64,000 nucleotides of DNA from Curvibacter sp. (GTDB lineage Bacteria > Pseudomonadota > Gammaproteobacteria > Burkholderiales > Burkholderiaceae_C). This document shows positions 46,811 through 56,560 of this stretch, piece after piece (within the stretch, counting starts at the first letter, position 1; every line of letters begins with the position of its first letter). The stretch is taken from NCBI GenBank assembly GCA_020248905.1, contig JADCGR010000032.1, positions 1 through 64,000 of the forward strand, in the 5' to 3' direction. The notes under the pieces were generated by a model that ran no database searches, was not told the DNA's origin, and saw only the letters and a list, made by a program, of their open reading frames with translations. A program made the position numbers and the translations under genes.

Positions 46811-47743
46811 ATGCCGGAAACACCGGCCGCGCAAGCCGACCGGCCGCAGCGTTGTGGCCTGGTGGCTATCGTGGGCAAGCCGAATGTGGGCAAGTCCACT
46901 CTGGTCAATGCGCTGGTCGGGCAGAAGATCAGCATCACCTCGCGCAAGGCGCAGACCACGCGCCATCGCATCACGGGGATCCGGACCGTGGGCGCCACGC
47001 AGTTCGTCTTTGTGGATACGCCAGGCTTCCAGACCCGGCATGGCAATGCGCTCAATCGTTCCCTCAACAAGACCGTGCTTGGCGCGGTCGGTGACGTGGA
47101 CCTGGTGCTCTTCGTTGTGGAGGCTGGCCAGTTCAATCAGGCCGACGAGCGCGTGCTCAAGCTGCTAGCACAGGGCGTGCCGGTGCTCTTGATTGCCAAC
47201 AAGCTCGATACCGTGCACCGGCGCGCGGACATTGCGCCCTGGCTGCAGGACATGCAGCAGCGCCATGCCTTTGCCGAGATCGTACCCATGGCGGCCAAGA
47301 ATGCGCGGGATATCGAACGTCTGTACGTCACCTGCGAGAAGTACCTGCCGGAACAGCCCTGGTGGTATGCGGAGGACGAACTCACCGACCGAAGCGAGAG
47401 GTTCATGGCGGGCGAGATGGTGCGCGAGAAGCTGTTTCGACTGACCGGTGATGAGCTGCCCTACACCTCCACCGTTGTGATCGACACGTTCGAGGAAGAG
47501 GAGCCGCAAAAGGAGGGCCACAAGCGTCTGGTACGTATCGCCGCTACTATCGTCGTCGAGCGCGACGGTCACAAGGCTATGGTCATCGGCGACAAGGGCG
47601 AGCGTATCAAGCGCATCGGCACCGAGGCGCGCGTCGAACTGGAGAAACTCATGGACGCCAAGGTCTTCCTTGAGCTTTGGGTGAAGGTGCGCTCGGGATG
47701 GGCCGACGACGAAGCGCGGGTGCGTTCATTCGGCTATGAGTAA
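46811..47743 (+). CDS. era: GTPase Era
   Basis: A 310-residue GTPase needed for 16S rRNA maturation. G1 is [13 protein letters not shown] (about 19-31), with G2 [11 protein letters not shown]3 DTPGF and G4 NKLD. The KH RNA-binding domain at the C-terminus has [23 protein letters not shown]. It starts two bases after rnc, the usual pairing. Confidence 0.96.
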   Translation: MPETPAAQADRPQRCGLVAIVGKPNVGKSTLVNALVGQKISITSRKAQTTRHRITGIRTVGATQFVFVDTPGFQTRHGNALNRSLNKTVLGAVGDVDLVLFVVEAGQFNQADERVLKLLAQGVPVLLIANKLDTVHRRADIAPWLQDMQQRHAFAEIVPMAAKNARDIERLYVTCEKYLPEQPWWYAEDELTDRSERFMAGEMVREKLFRLTGDELPYTSTVVIDTFEEEEPQKEGHKRLVRIAATIVVERDGHKAMVIGDKGERIKRIGTEARVELEKLMDAKVFLELWVKVRSGWADDEARVRSFGYE

Positions 47744-47873
47744 GCTCACCCAACGGCGACGCGCATTGCTTGTCGCCTCGCCACTCCACTTGAAGGCGGC
47801 AACGCCAGCGGTCTGGCACAGCCAGTTCCGCGGCTTTCACGGGTAAATGCCCCGTCCTAAGGGGAGCCTCGCC

Positions 47874-48623
47874 ATGGCGACGAAGCGCATCACTGACGAA
47901 CCTGCCTTCGTGCTGCATCGCTATGACTGGAGCGAGACAAGCCTGGTTCTTGAGGTCTTCACGCGCCAGCACGGTCGCATCGCCGTGGTGGCCAAGGGCG
48001 TGAAGCGGCCCACGTCTAGCTTTCGCCCCGTCCTGCTTCCCCTGCAGCCGCTGCGTGTCAGCTATGGCGGCGAATCCGAGGTACGCACGCTCAAGGCGGC
48101 GGAGTGGGTGGGTGGGCATGTCATGCCCACCGGCGAGGCCTTGCTGGCGGGTTACTACCTCAACGAGCTGCTCTTGCAGCTGCTGGCGCGCGAGGACGCA
48201 CATTTGCGTCTGTTCGACATCTACGCCCAGGTGGTCCAGGTTCTGGCCACGGGCCAGGAGGCCTTACTGCAGGCGGGACTGCGGGCATTTGAGCTGTTGC
48301 TGCTGCGCGAGATCGGCCTGCTCCCGAGGCTGGACCAGCAGACCCTGACCCTGGCGCCGCTGCAAGCCGAGACGCTCTATGTCCTCGTCCCGGAAGCTGG
48401 CTTGCGTATCGCCCAATCCGATGAGCGGCAGGCCCTCAGCGGGCTGCGCTGGAGTCAACTGGAGCAGGCCCTGGACGATGGTGCGCCGCTGACCGAAACC
48501 CTGCGCGTCTGCGCCGAGCTGAGCCAGGAGCTCAAGCCCCAGCTCCGAACCCTGCTCCATTACCATTGTGGCGTGTCCACGCTGCGTACCCGGCAGCTCA
48601 TGGTGGAGCTGCAATCTTTATGA
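47874..48623 (+). CDS. recO: DNA repair protein RecO
   Basis: A 249-residue mediator protein that loads RecA with RecR. The start is the ATG at 47874 ([19 protein letters not shown]), preceded by AAGGGGAGCCTCGCC; the track start is nine codons upstream. The N-terminal OB fold includes [33 protein letters not shown]. RecO of this type lacks zinc cysteines. The era-recO gap of 130 bases holds no visible gene. Its stop overlaps pdxJ by four bases. Confidence 0.93.
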   Translation: MATKRITDEPAFVLHRYDWSETSLVLEVFTRQHGRIAVVAKGVKRPTSSFRPVLLPLQPLRVSYGGESEVRTLKAAEWVGGHVMPTGEALLAGYYLNELLLQLLAREDAHLRLFDIYAQVVQVLATGQEALLQAGLRAFELLLLREIGLLPRLDQQTLTLAPLQAETLYVLVPEAGLRIAQSDERQALSGLRWSQLEQALDDGAPLTETLRVCAELSQELKPQLRTLLHYHCGVSTLRTRQLMVELQSL

Positions 48624-49372
48624 AGACTTCCATGACCGCCTTGTCGGTCAACGTCAACAAGGTCGCTCTGTTGCGCAATACGCGGCACCTGGGCATTCCC
48701 AGTGTGACGCGTGCGGCCCAGATCTGCCTGCAGGCTGGTGCCCAGGGTATCACCGTTCACCCCCGCCCGGACGGACGCCATATCCGCGCCCAGGATGTGC
48801 ATGAACTGGCGGCGCTGATGAAGCAATGGCCAGACCGCGAGTTCAACATCGAAGGCAACCCCACCCAGAACCTGCTGGATTTCATACGCGCCATACGCCC
48901 CGACCAGGCCACCTTCGTACCCGACAGCGAAGACCAGTTCACCAGCGACCGTGGCTGGGTGTTTCCGCAGGATGGGCAGCGCCTGCGCCCGCTGATCCAG
49001 GAATGTCACGAACTTGGGGTGCGGGTGAGCCTGTTCATGGATCCGGAGCCTGGGCAGATGGCACAGGCCCGCGCCGCTGGCGCCGACCGCGTCGAACTCT
49101 ATACCGAGCCCTATGCAGCGGCGTGGGGTACGCCCGGCCAGGAGGCGCAGCTCAGCTGTTATGCGGCCGCAGCGCGGGCAGCGCTCAACGCGGGCCTGGG
49201 GCTGAACGCGGGTCACGATCTCAACCGCGCGAATCTCACGGAGTTCCTGCGCCGTGTGCCAGGCGTTGCCGAAGTCTCGATCGGCCACGCCCTGATCGCC
49301 GATGCGCTTGAACTGGGTTATGAAGCCACGGTCAAGGACTATCTGCGCTGTATCGCGCAGGCACGGCCATGA
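48620..49372 (+). CDS. pdxJ: Pyridoxine 5'-phosphate synthase
   Basis: A 250-residue TIM-barrel enzyme for the last step of de novo vitamin B6 synthesis. The start [23 protein letters not shown] at 48620 overlaps recO (ATGA); an internal ATG at 48632 is also possible. Conserved stretches are [49 protein letters not shown] and VSIGHALI, which cover the phosphate-binding site. Confidence 0.95.
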   Translation: MKTSMTALSVNVNKVALLRNTRHLGIPSVTRAAQICLQAGAQGITVHPRPDGRHIRAQDVHELAALMKQWPDREFNIEGNPTQNLLDFIRAIRPDQATFVPDSEDQFTSDRGWVFPQDGQRLRPLIQECHELGVRVSLFMDPEPGQMAQARAAGADRVELYTEPYAAAWGTPGQEAQLSCYAAAARAALNAGLGLNAGHDLNRANLTEFLRRVPGVAEVSIGHALIADALELGYEATVKDYLRCIAQARP

Positions 49373-49767
49373 TCCACGGCATCGGCACCGACATCTGCGA
49401 TGTGCGCCGCATGCGCGCCAGCTTCGAGCGCCACGGCGAACGCTTTGCGCGCCGCGTGCTCGGCGAGTCTGAGCTCGCCGTCTGGCAGGCGCGCAGCATC
49501 CGGTGGCCCGACCGCGGCTTGCGCTATCTGGCCACGCGCTTCTCGGCCAAGGAGGCGTTTTCCAAGGCCATTGGTACCGGCATCCATCAACCCATGACCT
49601 GGCGTGCCTGCGAGATTCTCAACCAACCCGGCGGGCAGCCCTATATTCGTCTGCATGGCGTGCTCAGGACATGGTTCGAGGCACAGGGCCTGCGCGCGCA
49701 TGTGACCTTGACGGACGAGAGCGACTACGCCGCGAGCTTCGTCGTGGTGGAAAAGATCCAGCCCTGA
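49369..49767 (+). CDS. acpS: Holo-ACP synthase
   Basis: A 132-residue phosphopantetheinyl transferase that activates AcpP. The metal-binding D8 lies in [11 protein letters not shown], and the second site is [19 protein letters not shown] near 50-68. It overlaps pdxJ by four bases (ATGA), the standard pdxJ-acpS pair. Confidence 0.95.
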   Translation: MIHGIGTDICDVRRMRASFERHGERFARRVLGESELAVWQARSIRWPDRGLRYLATRFSAKEAFSKAIGTGIHQPMTWRACEILNQPGGQPYIRLHGVLRTWFEAQGLRAHVTLTDESDYAASFVVVEKIQP

Positions 49768-49786
49768 ACCCCGCAACGCAGCTGCC

Positions 49787-50845
49787 ATGACCCAGCACGC
49801 TCCCCTCATCATCGATATCGCCGGTACGGCGCTGAGCGAGGATGATCGCCGCCGCCTGGCCCATCCACTGGTTGGCGGGCTGATCTTCTTCAGCCGCAAC
49901 TGGCAGAGCCGCGCGCAGATCAGCGCCCTGTGCGCAGAGATCAAGTCGATCCGCTCCGATCTCCTGATCTGCGTGGACCATGAGGGCGGACGCGTGCAGC
50001 GTTTCCGTACCGATGGCTTTACCCCTCTGCCAGCCATGCGCGCGTTCGGCGAGCTCTGGATGCAAGACCCGATGGGCGCAAGCAATGCCTCCACGGCCTG
50101 CGGCCTCATCCTGGCCAATGAGCTGCGCGCCTGCGGCGTGGATTTCAGCTTCACGCCCGTGCTCGACCTTGATTACGGCAGTAGCAGCGTCATCGGGGAT
50201 CGCGCTTTCGGTCGTGATCCGCGCGTAGTCAGCCTGCTGGCCAAGAGCCTCATGCACGGCCTGCGGCTGGGCGGCATGGCCAGTTGTGGCAAGCATTTCC
50301 CGGGCCACGGCTATGTCAAGGGCGACTCTCATGCCGAGATTCCGGTCGACAGGCGCAGCCTGAAAGCCATTCTGACCGACGACGCCGCGCCTTACGGCTG
50401 GCTGAGCACGGCGCTCGACGCTGTGATGCCTGCGCACGTGATCTATCCCAAAGTCGATACCCGGCCCGCCGGCTTCTCGTCCCGCTGGATCCATGACATC
50501 CTGCGCGGGCGCCTGCGTTTCCAGGGGGCCGTCTTCAGTGATGACCTCAGCATGGCTGGGGCTAGGCAGGTGGAAGGCCGAGAGCTAAGCTATAGCCAAG
50601 CCGCCTTGGCGGCGCTGCATGCTGGTTGCGACCTGGTCCTGCTCTGTAACCAGTCGCTGGGCGATGGTGCGGCGGTTGACAGTCTGATGGATGGCGTGGC
50701 CGAAGCCCAGATCAAGGGTCGCTGGCAGCCCAGTGAACTTAGCGAGGCCCGGCGTCTCGGACTGCTGCCGCAAACGCCTGCCCCCGACTGGGACGATCTG
50801 ATGGTGGGCGCGGCCTACATGCACGCGCTTGATCTGCTGCCCTGA
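49787..50845 (+). CDS. nagZ: Beta-N-acetylhexosaminidase NagZ
   Basis: A 352-residue glycoside hydrolase family 3 enzyme that cleaves GlcNAc from anhydromuropeptides in cell-wall recycling. The catalytic region GKHFPGHGYVKGDSHAEIPVD carries the histidine of the H-D pair. The nucleophile D lies in AVFSDDLSMAGA. Near the start, VDHEGGRVQRFR is the family substrate motif. It is cytoplasmic: no signal peptide. It starts 19 bases after acpS. Confidence 0.94.
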   Translation: MTQHAPLIIDIAGTALSEDDRRRLAHPLVGGLIFFSRNWQSRAQISALCAEIKSIRSDLLICVDHEGGRVQRFRTDGFTPLPAMRAFGELWMQDPMGASNASTACGLILANELRACGVDFSFTPVLDLDYGSSSVIGDRAFGRDPRVVSLLAKSLMHGLRLGGMASCGKHFPGHGYVKGDSHAEIPVDRRSLKAILTDDAAPYGWLSTALDAVMPAHVIYPKVDTRPAGFSSRWIHDILRGRLRFQGAVFSDDLSMAGARQVEGRELSYSQAALAALHAGCDLVLLCNQSLGDGAAVDSLMDGVAEAQIKGRWQPSELSEARRLGLLPQTPAPDWDDLMVGAAYMHALDLLP

Positions 50846-50884
50846 ACCCCGGGCCCGCTGCCTGCACGCGTGGTCAGGGCGGGC

Positions 50885-52417
50885 TCAGCTTTCGCGGCGC
50901 AGCGCGGGGAAGAGAATCACGTCGCGGATGCTGGGGCTGTCGGTCAGCAGCATCATGAGCCGGTCGATTCCGATGCCACATCCGCCCGCGGGTGGCATGC
51001 CGTACTCCAGGGCGCGCACGAAATCGTGGTCGTAGAACATGGCTTCGTCATCGCCGCTGTCCTTGGCGGCCACCTGCGCCTGAAAGCGCGCGGCCTGTTC
51101 TTCGGCGTCGTTGAGCTCGGAGAAGCCATTGCCGAACTCGCGCCCGGTGATGTAGAGCTCGAAGCGCTCGGTCACGTCCGGGCGCGTGTCGCTGGCGCGC
51201 GCCAAGGGCGAGATCTCTACCGGGTGCTCGCAGATGAAGGTGGGTTGCCAGAGCTTTTCCTCCACCACCTCCTCGAAATACAGCACCTGCAGGGAGGCCA
51301 GGGAACGGGCGCGGAGTTTGTCCTTCTCTTCGCTCAGGCCCAGCTTCGTCAGGGCCTTGATGAGCCACGCATCGTCGTCCACGTAGGCGCTGCCCGCGTC
51401 GCTGTGCCGGATGATGGCCTCGCGAATGGTCAGGCGTTCGAAGGGCTGAGCCAGGTTCACCGGCTGGCCGCCGTAGCTCAGCTGCAACGTGCCCATGGCC
51501 TGCTGCGCCGCGTGACGCACCAGGCCCTCGGTGAAGGTCATCAGGTCCTGGTAGTCCCAGTAGGCCGCATAAAACTCCATCATCGTGAACTCGGGGTTAT
51601 GGCGCACCGAGATCCCTTCGTTGCGGAAGTTGCGGTTGATTTCGAAGACGCGCTCGAAACCGCCCACGATGAGGCGCTTGAGGTAGAGCTCAGGTGCGAT
51701 CCGCAGGAACATCTCCTGATCCAGCGCGTTATGGTGCGTCATGAAGGGCTTGGCATTGGCACCGCCGGGGATAGGGTGCAGCATGGGTGTCTCAACCTCG
51801 AGAAAGCCGTGAGTCACCATGTACTCGCGGATTGAAGTCACGGCCCGGCTGCGCGCGACAAAGCGCTTGCGCACATCGTCGTCGGTCATCAAGTCCACAT
51901 AGCGCTGCCGGTACTTCATCTCCTGGTCGGCGATGCCGTGGAACTTGTCCGGCATCGGGCGCAGGGCTTTGGTCAGCAGGCGCACCTGACTGACCTGGAT
52001 CGACAGTTCGCCCGTCTTGGTCTTGAAGATGGCGCCTTCGGCGGCAAGGATGTCGCCCAAGTCCCAGTGCTTGAAGGCCGCGTAGGCTTCTTCTCCCACT
52101 GCGTCGCGGGTCACGTAGAGCTGGATGCGCCCCGTGCTGTCTTGCAAGGTGGCGAAGCTCGCCTTGCCCATGACGCGCTTGAGCATCATGCGGCCGGCTA
52201 CGCTGGCGCGGCTGGCTTGCGCCAGCAGGCCCTCGGGGGTTTGACCGGCATGGGCCGCAAAGAGGTCGGCAGCGCGGTCGGCCGGCTTGAAGTCGTTAGG
52301 GAATGCGGGGCCCTGGCCGTCGACCTGGCGTTGTCGGATGGCTTTGAGCTTTTCGCGTCGTTCGGCGATCAGCTGGTTCTCATCCTGAGCAGGGGCGGGG
52401 GTGTGTTGTTCGGACAT
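50885..52417 (-). CDS. lysS: Lysyl-tRNA synthetase (class II)
   Basis: A 510-residue class II synthetase. The start at 52417 ([16 protein letters not shown]) is preferred; the track ORF adds 73 codons upstream. The N-terminal OB domain (anticodon binding) includes [27 protein letters not shown]. Motif 2 is [30 protein letters not shown]; motif 3 is [29 protein letters not shown]. It converges with nagZ with a gap of 39 bases. Confidence 0.96.
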   Translation of the reverse strand: MSEQHTPAPAQDENQLIAERREKLKAIRQRQVDGQGPAFPNDFKPADRAADLFAAHAGQTPEGLLAQASRASVAGRMMLKRVMGKASFATLQDSTGRIQLYVTRDAVGEEAYAAFKHWDLGDILAAEGAIFKTKTGELSIQVSQVRLLTKALRPMPDKFHGIADQEMKYRQRYVDLMTDDDVRKRFVARSRAVTSIREYMVTHGFLEVETPMLHPIPGGANAKPFMTHHNALDQEMFLRIAPELYLKRLIVGGFERVFEINRNFRNEGISVRHNPEFTMMEFYAAYWDYQDLMTFTEGLVRHAAQQAMGTLQLSYGGQPVNLAQPFERLTIREAIIRHSDAGSAYVDDDAWLIKALTKLGLSEEKDKLRARSLASLQVLYFEEVVEEKLWQPTFICEHPVEISPLARASDTRPDVTERFELYITGREFGNGFSELNDAEEQAARFQAQVAAKDSGDDEAMFYDHDFVRALEYGMPPAGGCGIGIDRLMMLLTDSPSIRDVILFPALRRES

Positions 52418-52517
52418 GGGCGGTGGAGTGAAGGCCGGGCTGCAAGCGTGGCCCAAACCCGCTATTTTAATGACGCTATCATGCTCGTTGCCCTCCCTTA
52501 TCCCGTCGCGTTCACCT

Positions 52518-53078
52518 ATGCTGTTCCAGATCGTCTCCTTTTTGCTCGAAGTGGCTGCTGGCGTCCTCGCCGGCGCGTGCCTGCTGCGCCTGTACATGCA
52601 GCACCAGCGCATTCCCATGTCGGCGCGTTCGGGCAACCCTCTGGGTCGTTTCGTTTTTGCGCTGACCGACTGGATCGTCCTGCCCCTGCGTCGTCTCGTG
52701 GCGGCAGCCGGTCGCTGGGATCTGGCTAGCCTGCTGGCGGCCTACCTGATCGTGCTGGCGCAGTTCTCCTTGCTCTGGGCCTGGATGGGCTTCGGCTACA
52801 GCTATGTCTCGGTGCTGATGTTGGGCGTTTTCGGCGTGGTGAAGATCATGATTTCCGGTCTGACCGGCCTGGTCATTGTCTACGCGGTATTGTCCTGGGT
52901 GCAGTCCAATAACCTGCTGGCCGATGTGATCGAGCGTCTGGTTGCGCCCGTGCTGGCGCCCATCCGCCGCTTCGTGCCCTTGGTAGGTGGCATCGACCTC
53001 TCGCCGTTGGTGCTGCTGGTGCTGTTACAGGTCGCGCTGATCGTGCTGGGGCATATGCAGGGCATCGCCCTGCTATAA
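52518..53078 (+). CDS. YggT-family membrane protein
   Basis: A 186-residue protein with several membrane helices, starting [19 protein letters not shown] at 52518. It is a tandem form of the YggT family: [23 protein letters not shown] is the first repeat motif and [33 protein letters not shown] the second. Function is unknown, with suggested roles in osmotic tolerance and cell division in other bacteria. It is divergent from lysS with 100 bases between the starts. Confidence 0.9.
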   Translation: MLFQIVSFLLEVAAGVLAGACLLRLYMQHQRIPMSARSGNPLGRFVFALTDWIVLPLRRLVAAAGRWDLASLLAAYLIVLAQFSLLWAWMGFGYSYVSVLMLGVFGVVKIMISGLTGLVIVYAVLSWVQSNNLLADVIERLVAPVLAPIRRFVPLVGGIDLSPLVLLVLLQVALIVLGHMQGIALL

Positions 53079-53666
53079 ACCAGAAACGGCAGTTGACCGC
53101 GTGTTGCGCGTCGGAAGCATCGATGCCCACAGAAAAGCTTGATCACGATACAGCCCACCGGTCAGGTCAGCGCGCTACCTACCCGATGGCGCCACCAGGG
53201 GCGTGCTGGCGGCCTTCGTCCTCCTTGCAGGCATGAGCCTGCTGCGTTGTCGCGCCTTGCCAGCCCACCGCTTGACCGCACGCTCGGGCGGGGCCCAACT
53301 TCCGTTTCTAGGTCTGAGAGCCTGTGAAGATTTGGGAAAACCCTGACAACCGCGAGCCAGACGGGCCGTTGAAGAGGCATGAACACCGAGACAACTGATT
53401 TGACGCCGAGCCAAGGGCAAGACCTCTTTGGTCCCCGAACTGTGGTGGCCGTTGCAGGCGGCAAGCCCGCAGCTGCGGGGAGTGTGGCAACAGCGCGTGC
53501 TCTATCGCCAAACCGATCAGCAAACCAAGCACCACAGAAATCCCCGCCACCGTCCACACGGCGCCGGGATGCGATTGCGCTAAGACGAAGAGGAAAGGGA
53601 TTGTGGTGATTACGCTAATCACCAAGCCTTTGGCCCGGCGTGCAACTACTGCGTAGTCCGTTGCGA
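53079..53666. other. Gene-poor remnant region downstream of the YggT gene
   Basis: This 588-base stretch has no convincing intact gene. Open frames on both strands are short and disagree, and none matches a family I know. One piece on the minus strand (see the next entry) encodes two hydrophobic segments. The region marks the left edge of the SDR/LysR cassette and may be a scar of insertion or deletion. Confidence 0.5.
53308..53625 (-). pseudogene. Possible membrane protein remnant
   Basis: The frame reads VISVITTIPFLFVLAQSHPGAVWTVAGISVVLGLLIGLAIEHALLPHS, two plausible membrane helices, then turns to arginine- and serine-rich sequence with no homology that I can see. The open frame continues upstream past the TTG at 53625 to overlap the stop of the SDR gene at 53667. 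It may be a gene coupled to the SDR and broken in its 3' half. No start codon is convincing. Confidence 0.3.
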
Positions 53667-54554
53667 TCAGAGCTGTGTTTTGAGCATATGGTCCATGCCA
53701 AAGTTTTTGTACAAACCTGCGGTCAGCCCCGCCAATGCATCGTTGTAGCCATTGACCGCTGCACCCATGCCGAGTGCATCGACGGTGGTGCGCAGTGGCC
53801 GCTCGCCTCTTGGCAAGGAGATCAGCGCAGCGATGGCATCGGCCACGCGCTGAGGATTCTGCGCTGGGGTCGCAGCGAGCACGGCCTCAAAGTGTTTGAG
53901 CGTTTGCGCTGGAGCGTCCGCCAATGGTCCGTAGCTGGCTTGGCGAGAGGCGTCAGACGGGCGCATAAGGTTATCCACAAAGCTGGTGGGGTAGCCACCA
54001 GGCTCGACGATGCACACATCGATACCGAAGGCCGACAATTCGGTGCGGTAGTTCTCGCTCAGCGCTTCGAGTGCCCACTTGCTGGCGTTGTAGGGGCCAT
54101 AGAAAGGCATGGTCACTCGTCCGAGCAGGCTTGAGATGTTGATCATCAGCCCTGAGCGACGAGCGCGCCACGCGGGCAGCAGCGCGCGGTTAACGCGATG
54201 CACGCCAAAAAGGTTGATATCGAACAAACGCTTGAGATCGTCAGCGGTGAAAGCCTCTTGCAGGCCATGCACGCCCACACCTGCGTTATTGATCACCACA
54301 TCGGGTGAGCCGAGCGCTTGGGCTACTTGTGCGATGGCTGCGGCGACGCTTTCATCGTCGGTCACGTCCATATCAATCACCCTGGCGCCGCGCCCCATGA
54401 GAGCACTGGCGGCCTCGTTGTTGCGCCCAGCAGGATCACGCATGGTGGCTACGAGCGTGTGGCCTTGGTCGAGTAAGGTGTTGGCAATCAGGCGGCCAAA
54501 GCCGCCGGCTGCGCCGGTGAGAAGGATGGTGTGTTGCATGATGAGATGCTTCAT
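53667..54554 (-). CDS. Short-chain dehydrogenase/reductase
   Basis: A 295-residue classical SDR. TGAAGGFGR is the cofactor loop, NNAGV the next motif, and the catalytic set is S in ISSLLGR with Y and K in YGPYNASKWALEAL. Starts at 54554 (MKHLIMQHTILLTG) or 54539 (MQHT) are both possible; neither has a clear ribosome site. The family with FGIDVCIVEPGGYPTSF is common among oxidoreductases of unknown substrate. It lies downstream of the second SDR gene in a cassette that is richer in A+T codons than the flanking housekeeping genes. Confidence 0.87.
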   Translation of the reverse strand: MKHLIMQHTILLTGAAGGFGRLIANTLLDQGHTLVATMRDPAGRNNEAASALMGRGARVIDMDVTDDESVAAAIAQVAQALGSPDVVINNAGVGVHGLQEAFTADDLKRLFDINLFGVHRVNRALLPAWRARRSGLMINISSLLGRVTMPFYGPYNASKWALEALSENYRTELSAFGIDVCIVEPGGYPTSFVDNLMRPSDASRQASYGPLADAPAQTLKHFEAVLAATPAQNPQRVADAIAALISLPRGERPLRTTVDALGMGAAVNGYNDALAGLTAGLYKNFGMDHMLKTQL

Positions 54555-54592
54555 TGAAGTTGATTTGATATGGATGTGAAAGTGGGCTGGTG

Positions 54593-55492
54593 TTAGCGCG
54601 TGATGTAGCCGCCGTTGACCCAATGGGTGGTGCCCGTCGTCCACTGAGAACCCGCAGACGCAAGGTATTCGACTAGCGGTGTGATGTCGCTTTCTTTACC
54701 TAGGCGGCCCACCATGCTTAAGCTGGCCGCATAGGCGGCTGATTGAGGCGTTTCGGCGGCATGGAAGAAAGAGTTGTCTAGTGGACCCGGGGCAACGCAG
54801 TTCACGGTGATGCCGCGTTTACCGATTTCTTTTGCGAGCATGCGGGTGAACTCTTCTACTGGCGCTTTGGTGCCAGCGTAGAGCGCATAGCCAGGGGCTG
54901 CGCCTGCGGTGAGCGAGGTGCCAATGGCGATAATGCGGCCGTTGTCGGTCAAGCGTTTGCCAGCTTCTGCCATACAGAAAAAGGTGGATTTGGTATTGGC
55001 ACGTTGCGAGCGCTCGTAGTCGGCTTCTGTCATGTCAGCCATCGGCTTCTTGATGATCAGGCCCACGGTGTGCACCAAAATGTCTGCGCGCTTGTAGGTG
55101 TTTTGTGCGGCATCAAACACCCGGCGCACATTCGCTACCTCGCCCAAATCACCTTGCACGAGCACAGTGCGAGCGCCTTCAGCGCGCACGAGGCGCTCTG
55201 TTTCTTGCACTTGATCGAGCGTTTCGGCCCGGTGATAGTGCAGCACCAGATCAGCGCCCATCTTGGCCAGAGCGATAGCGTAAGCGCGGCCTTGATTATT
55301 ACGAGCGCCAGTAATGATGGCGACTTTGCCTTTGAGAGGCTTTGCGGGCATGACACTGGGGGCGGCGTTCTGGGCTTGCGCTGCGCCTGCAACGGCCAAG
55401 CTGGCAAGGCCAGCTAAACCGGTAGTCAATACGCGGCGGCGACCCATTTCGTTGCTGGTGGCGTTGGTGATATTGGCATTCAATGTACTCAT
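54593..55492 (-). CDS. SDR oxidoreductase with Tat-like signal peptide
   Basis: A 299-residue SDR. The start at 55492 (MSTLNANITNATSNEMG) follows a good AGGAG site. The N-terminus contains GRRRVLTTGLAGLASLAVAGAAQAQ, a twin-arginine-like motif, hydrophobic stretch and AQA cut site (about residues 18-42), so it may be exported in folded form. The SDR body has TGARNNQGRAYA, HTVGL in place of NNAG, and YALYAGTKAP. Export of an NAD(P)-dependent enzyme is unusual, because the cofactor is scarce in the periplasm. It is divergent from the LysR gene, 130 bases apart. Confidence 0.85.
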   Translation of the reverse strand: MSTLNANITNATSNEMGRRRVLTTGLAGLASLAVAGAAQAQNAAPSVMPAKPLKGKVAIITGARNNQGRAYAIALAKMGADLVLHYHRAETLDQVQETERLVRAEGARTVLVQGDLGEVANVRRVFDAAQNTYKRADILVHTVGLIIKKPMADMTEADYERSQRANTKSTFFCMAEAGKRLTDNGRIIAIGTSLTAGAAPGYALYAGTKAPVEEFTRMLAKEIGKRGITVNCVAPGPLDNSFFHAAETPQSAAYAASLSMVGRLGKESDITPLVEYLASAGSQWTTGTTHWVNGGYITR

Positions 55493-55581
55493 GACGTGCT
55501 CCTGAACAGGGTTAACAACTCGGCAACAGCGCCGATCAATCAACTGTAGTTATTTCCCTTTGAATGATAAATGTGTCTAAA

Positions 55582-55603
55582 ATTAAATGATTATTCGTTT
55601 AAT
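55582..55603. promoter_or_regulatory. Probable LysR-type operator between the SDR and LysR genes
   Basis: The inverted repeat ATTAAA-N10-TTTAAT, which contains a T-N11-A-type core, lies in the A+T-rich divergent gap, 20 bases before the lysR start. This is the usual site type for control of a divergent target by a LysR regulator. Confidence 0.5.
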
Positions 55604-55622
55604 ATGAAATATAGGGGGCGTC

Positions 55623-56549
55623 ATGGATCGACTCATCGCGATGCAAACCTTCGCGCTCGTGGCTGACCTGTCCAGCTTTTCTAAAGCGGCTGAAGCCCTG
55701 CAAGTGCCTAATGCCACGGTGAGCACGCGCATTTCGCAGCTTGAGGCCCATTTGCAAGTGAAACTGCTACAGCGCACCACAAGACGGTTATCGCTTACAG
55801 ATGATGGTGCTGCGTATCTGGAGCGCGCGCGGCGCTTGTTACAAGACCTAGACGAATTGGAGGCAAGAGTCACTGGCGATGTGGCTTCGCCCAAGGGCAG
55901 GCTTCGCATTGACGTGCCAGCAGCCGCTGGTCGTCACGTGCTCGGACCGCATTTGCCCGAATTTTTCCGTCGTTATCCGGGCATTACCTTAGATATCGGC
56001 AGCTCTGACCGCCCGGTGGATTTGGTTACGGAAGGTGTGGACTGCGTGATTCGCGGTGGCGCCGTGCACGACGAGCAGTTGGTAGCCCGCAAATTAGGTA
56101 CATTTGAAGTGATCACTTGCGCATCGCCCGCATACTTGAAGCGGTATGGTGTTCCGCAAAGCCCAGCTGACTTGCCGGGCAGCAGCCATCACGCGGTGAA
56201 TTTCTTCTCTGCCAAAACGGGACGCACCTTCAGCTTTGATTTTGAAAAAGACGGCCAAGCGATGGAGGTGATGCTGCCGCATCAAGTGAGCGCCAATGAT
56301 GCTGACACCCAAATGGCACTTTGCTTACAAGGCTTGGGTCTCATGCAATACCCGCGCACGCAAGCATTGCAAGATCAAATCAATGCCGGTGCATTGGTGC
56401 AAGTGCTCAGGGGCTGGAGCGCGGGCAGCTTGGGCCTGTATGTGATGTACCCGCGCAACCGGCACTTAAGCGCGCGGGTGAGGGTGTTTGTGGATTGGGT
56501 CGTCGCGCTGTATGCACCTAAGTTTGCGGCTTTGGAGGCTGCAGGCTAG
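55623..56549 (+). CDS. LysR-family transcriptional regulator
   Basis: A 308-residue regulator with an N-terminal winged helix-turn-helix (MDRLIAMQTFALVADLSSFSKAAEALQVPNATVSTRISQLEAHLQVKLLQRTTRRLSLTDDG, residues 1-62) and a substrate-binding domain (RLRIDVPAAAGRHVLGPHL onward). It resembles the CrgA-like group often found next to oxidoreductases. It is divergent from the Tat-leader SDR and probably controls that operon. GGGGGCGTC is the ribosome site. Codon use is less G+C-rich than in lysS or accD. Confidence 0.9.
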   Translation: MDRLIAMQTFALVADLSSFSKAAEALQVPNATVSTRISQLEAHLQVKLLQRTTRRLSLTDDGAAYLERARRLLQDLDELEARVTGDVASPKGRLRIDVPAAAGRHVLGPHLPEFFRRYPGITLDIGSSDRPVDLVTEGVDCVIRGGAVHDEQLVARKLGTFEVITCASPAYLKRYGVPQSPADLPGSSHHAVNFFSAKTGRTFSFDFEKDGQAMEVMLPHQVSANDADTQMALCLQGLGLMQYPRTQALQDQINAGALVQVLRGWSAGSLGLYVMYPRNRHLSARVRVFVDWVVALYAPKFAALEAAG

Positions 56550-56560
56550 GCCAGCAGCCT
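56536..56560. terminator. Hairpin at the convergent ends of lysR and accD
   Basis: AGGCTGC (56536-56542) pairs with GCAGCCT (56554-56560) across the convergent ends of the LysR and accD genes. A short TTAAAT follows on the plus strand. It could end both transcripts, but there is no long T-tract. Confidence 0.45.

Noticed and set aside
53162-53557. 131-residue minus-strand ORF
   Set aside because: The composition is like a random high-G+C frame, with no family motif, and it overlaps other equally weak frames.
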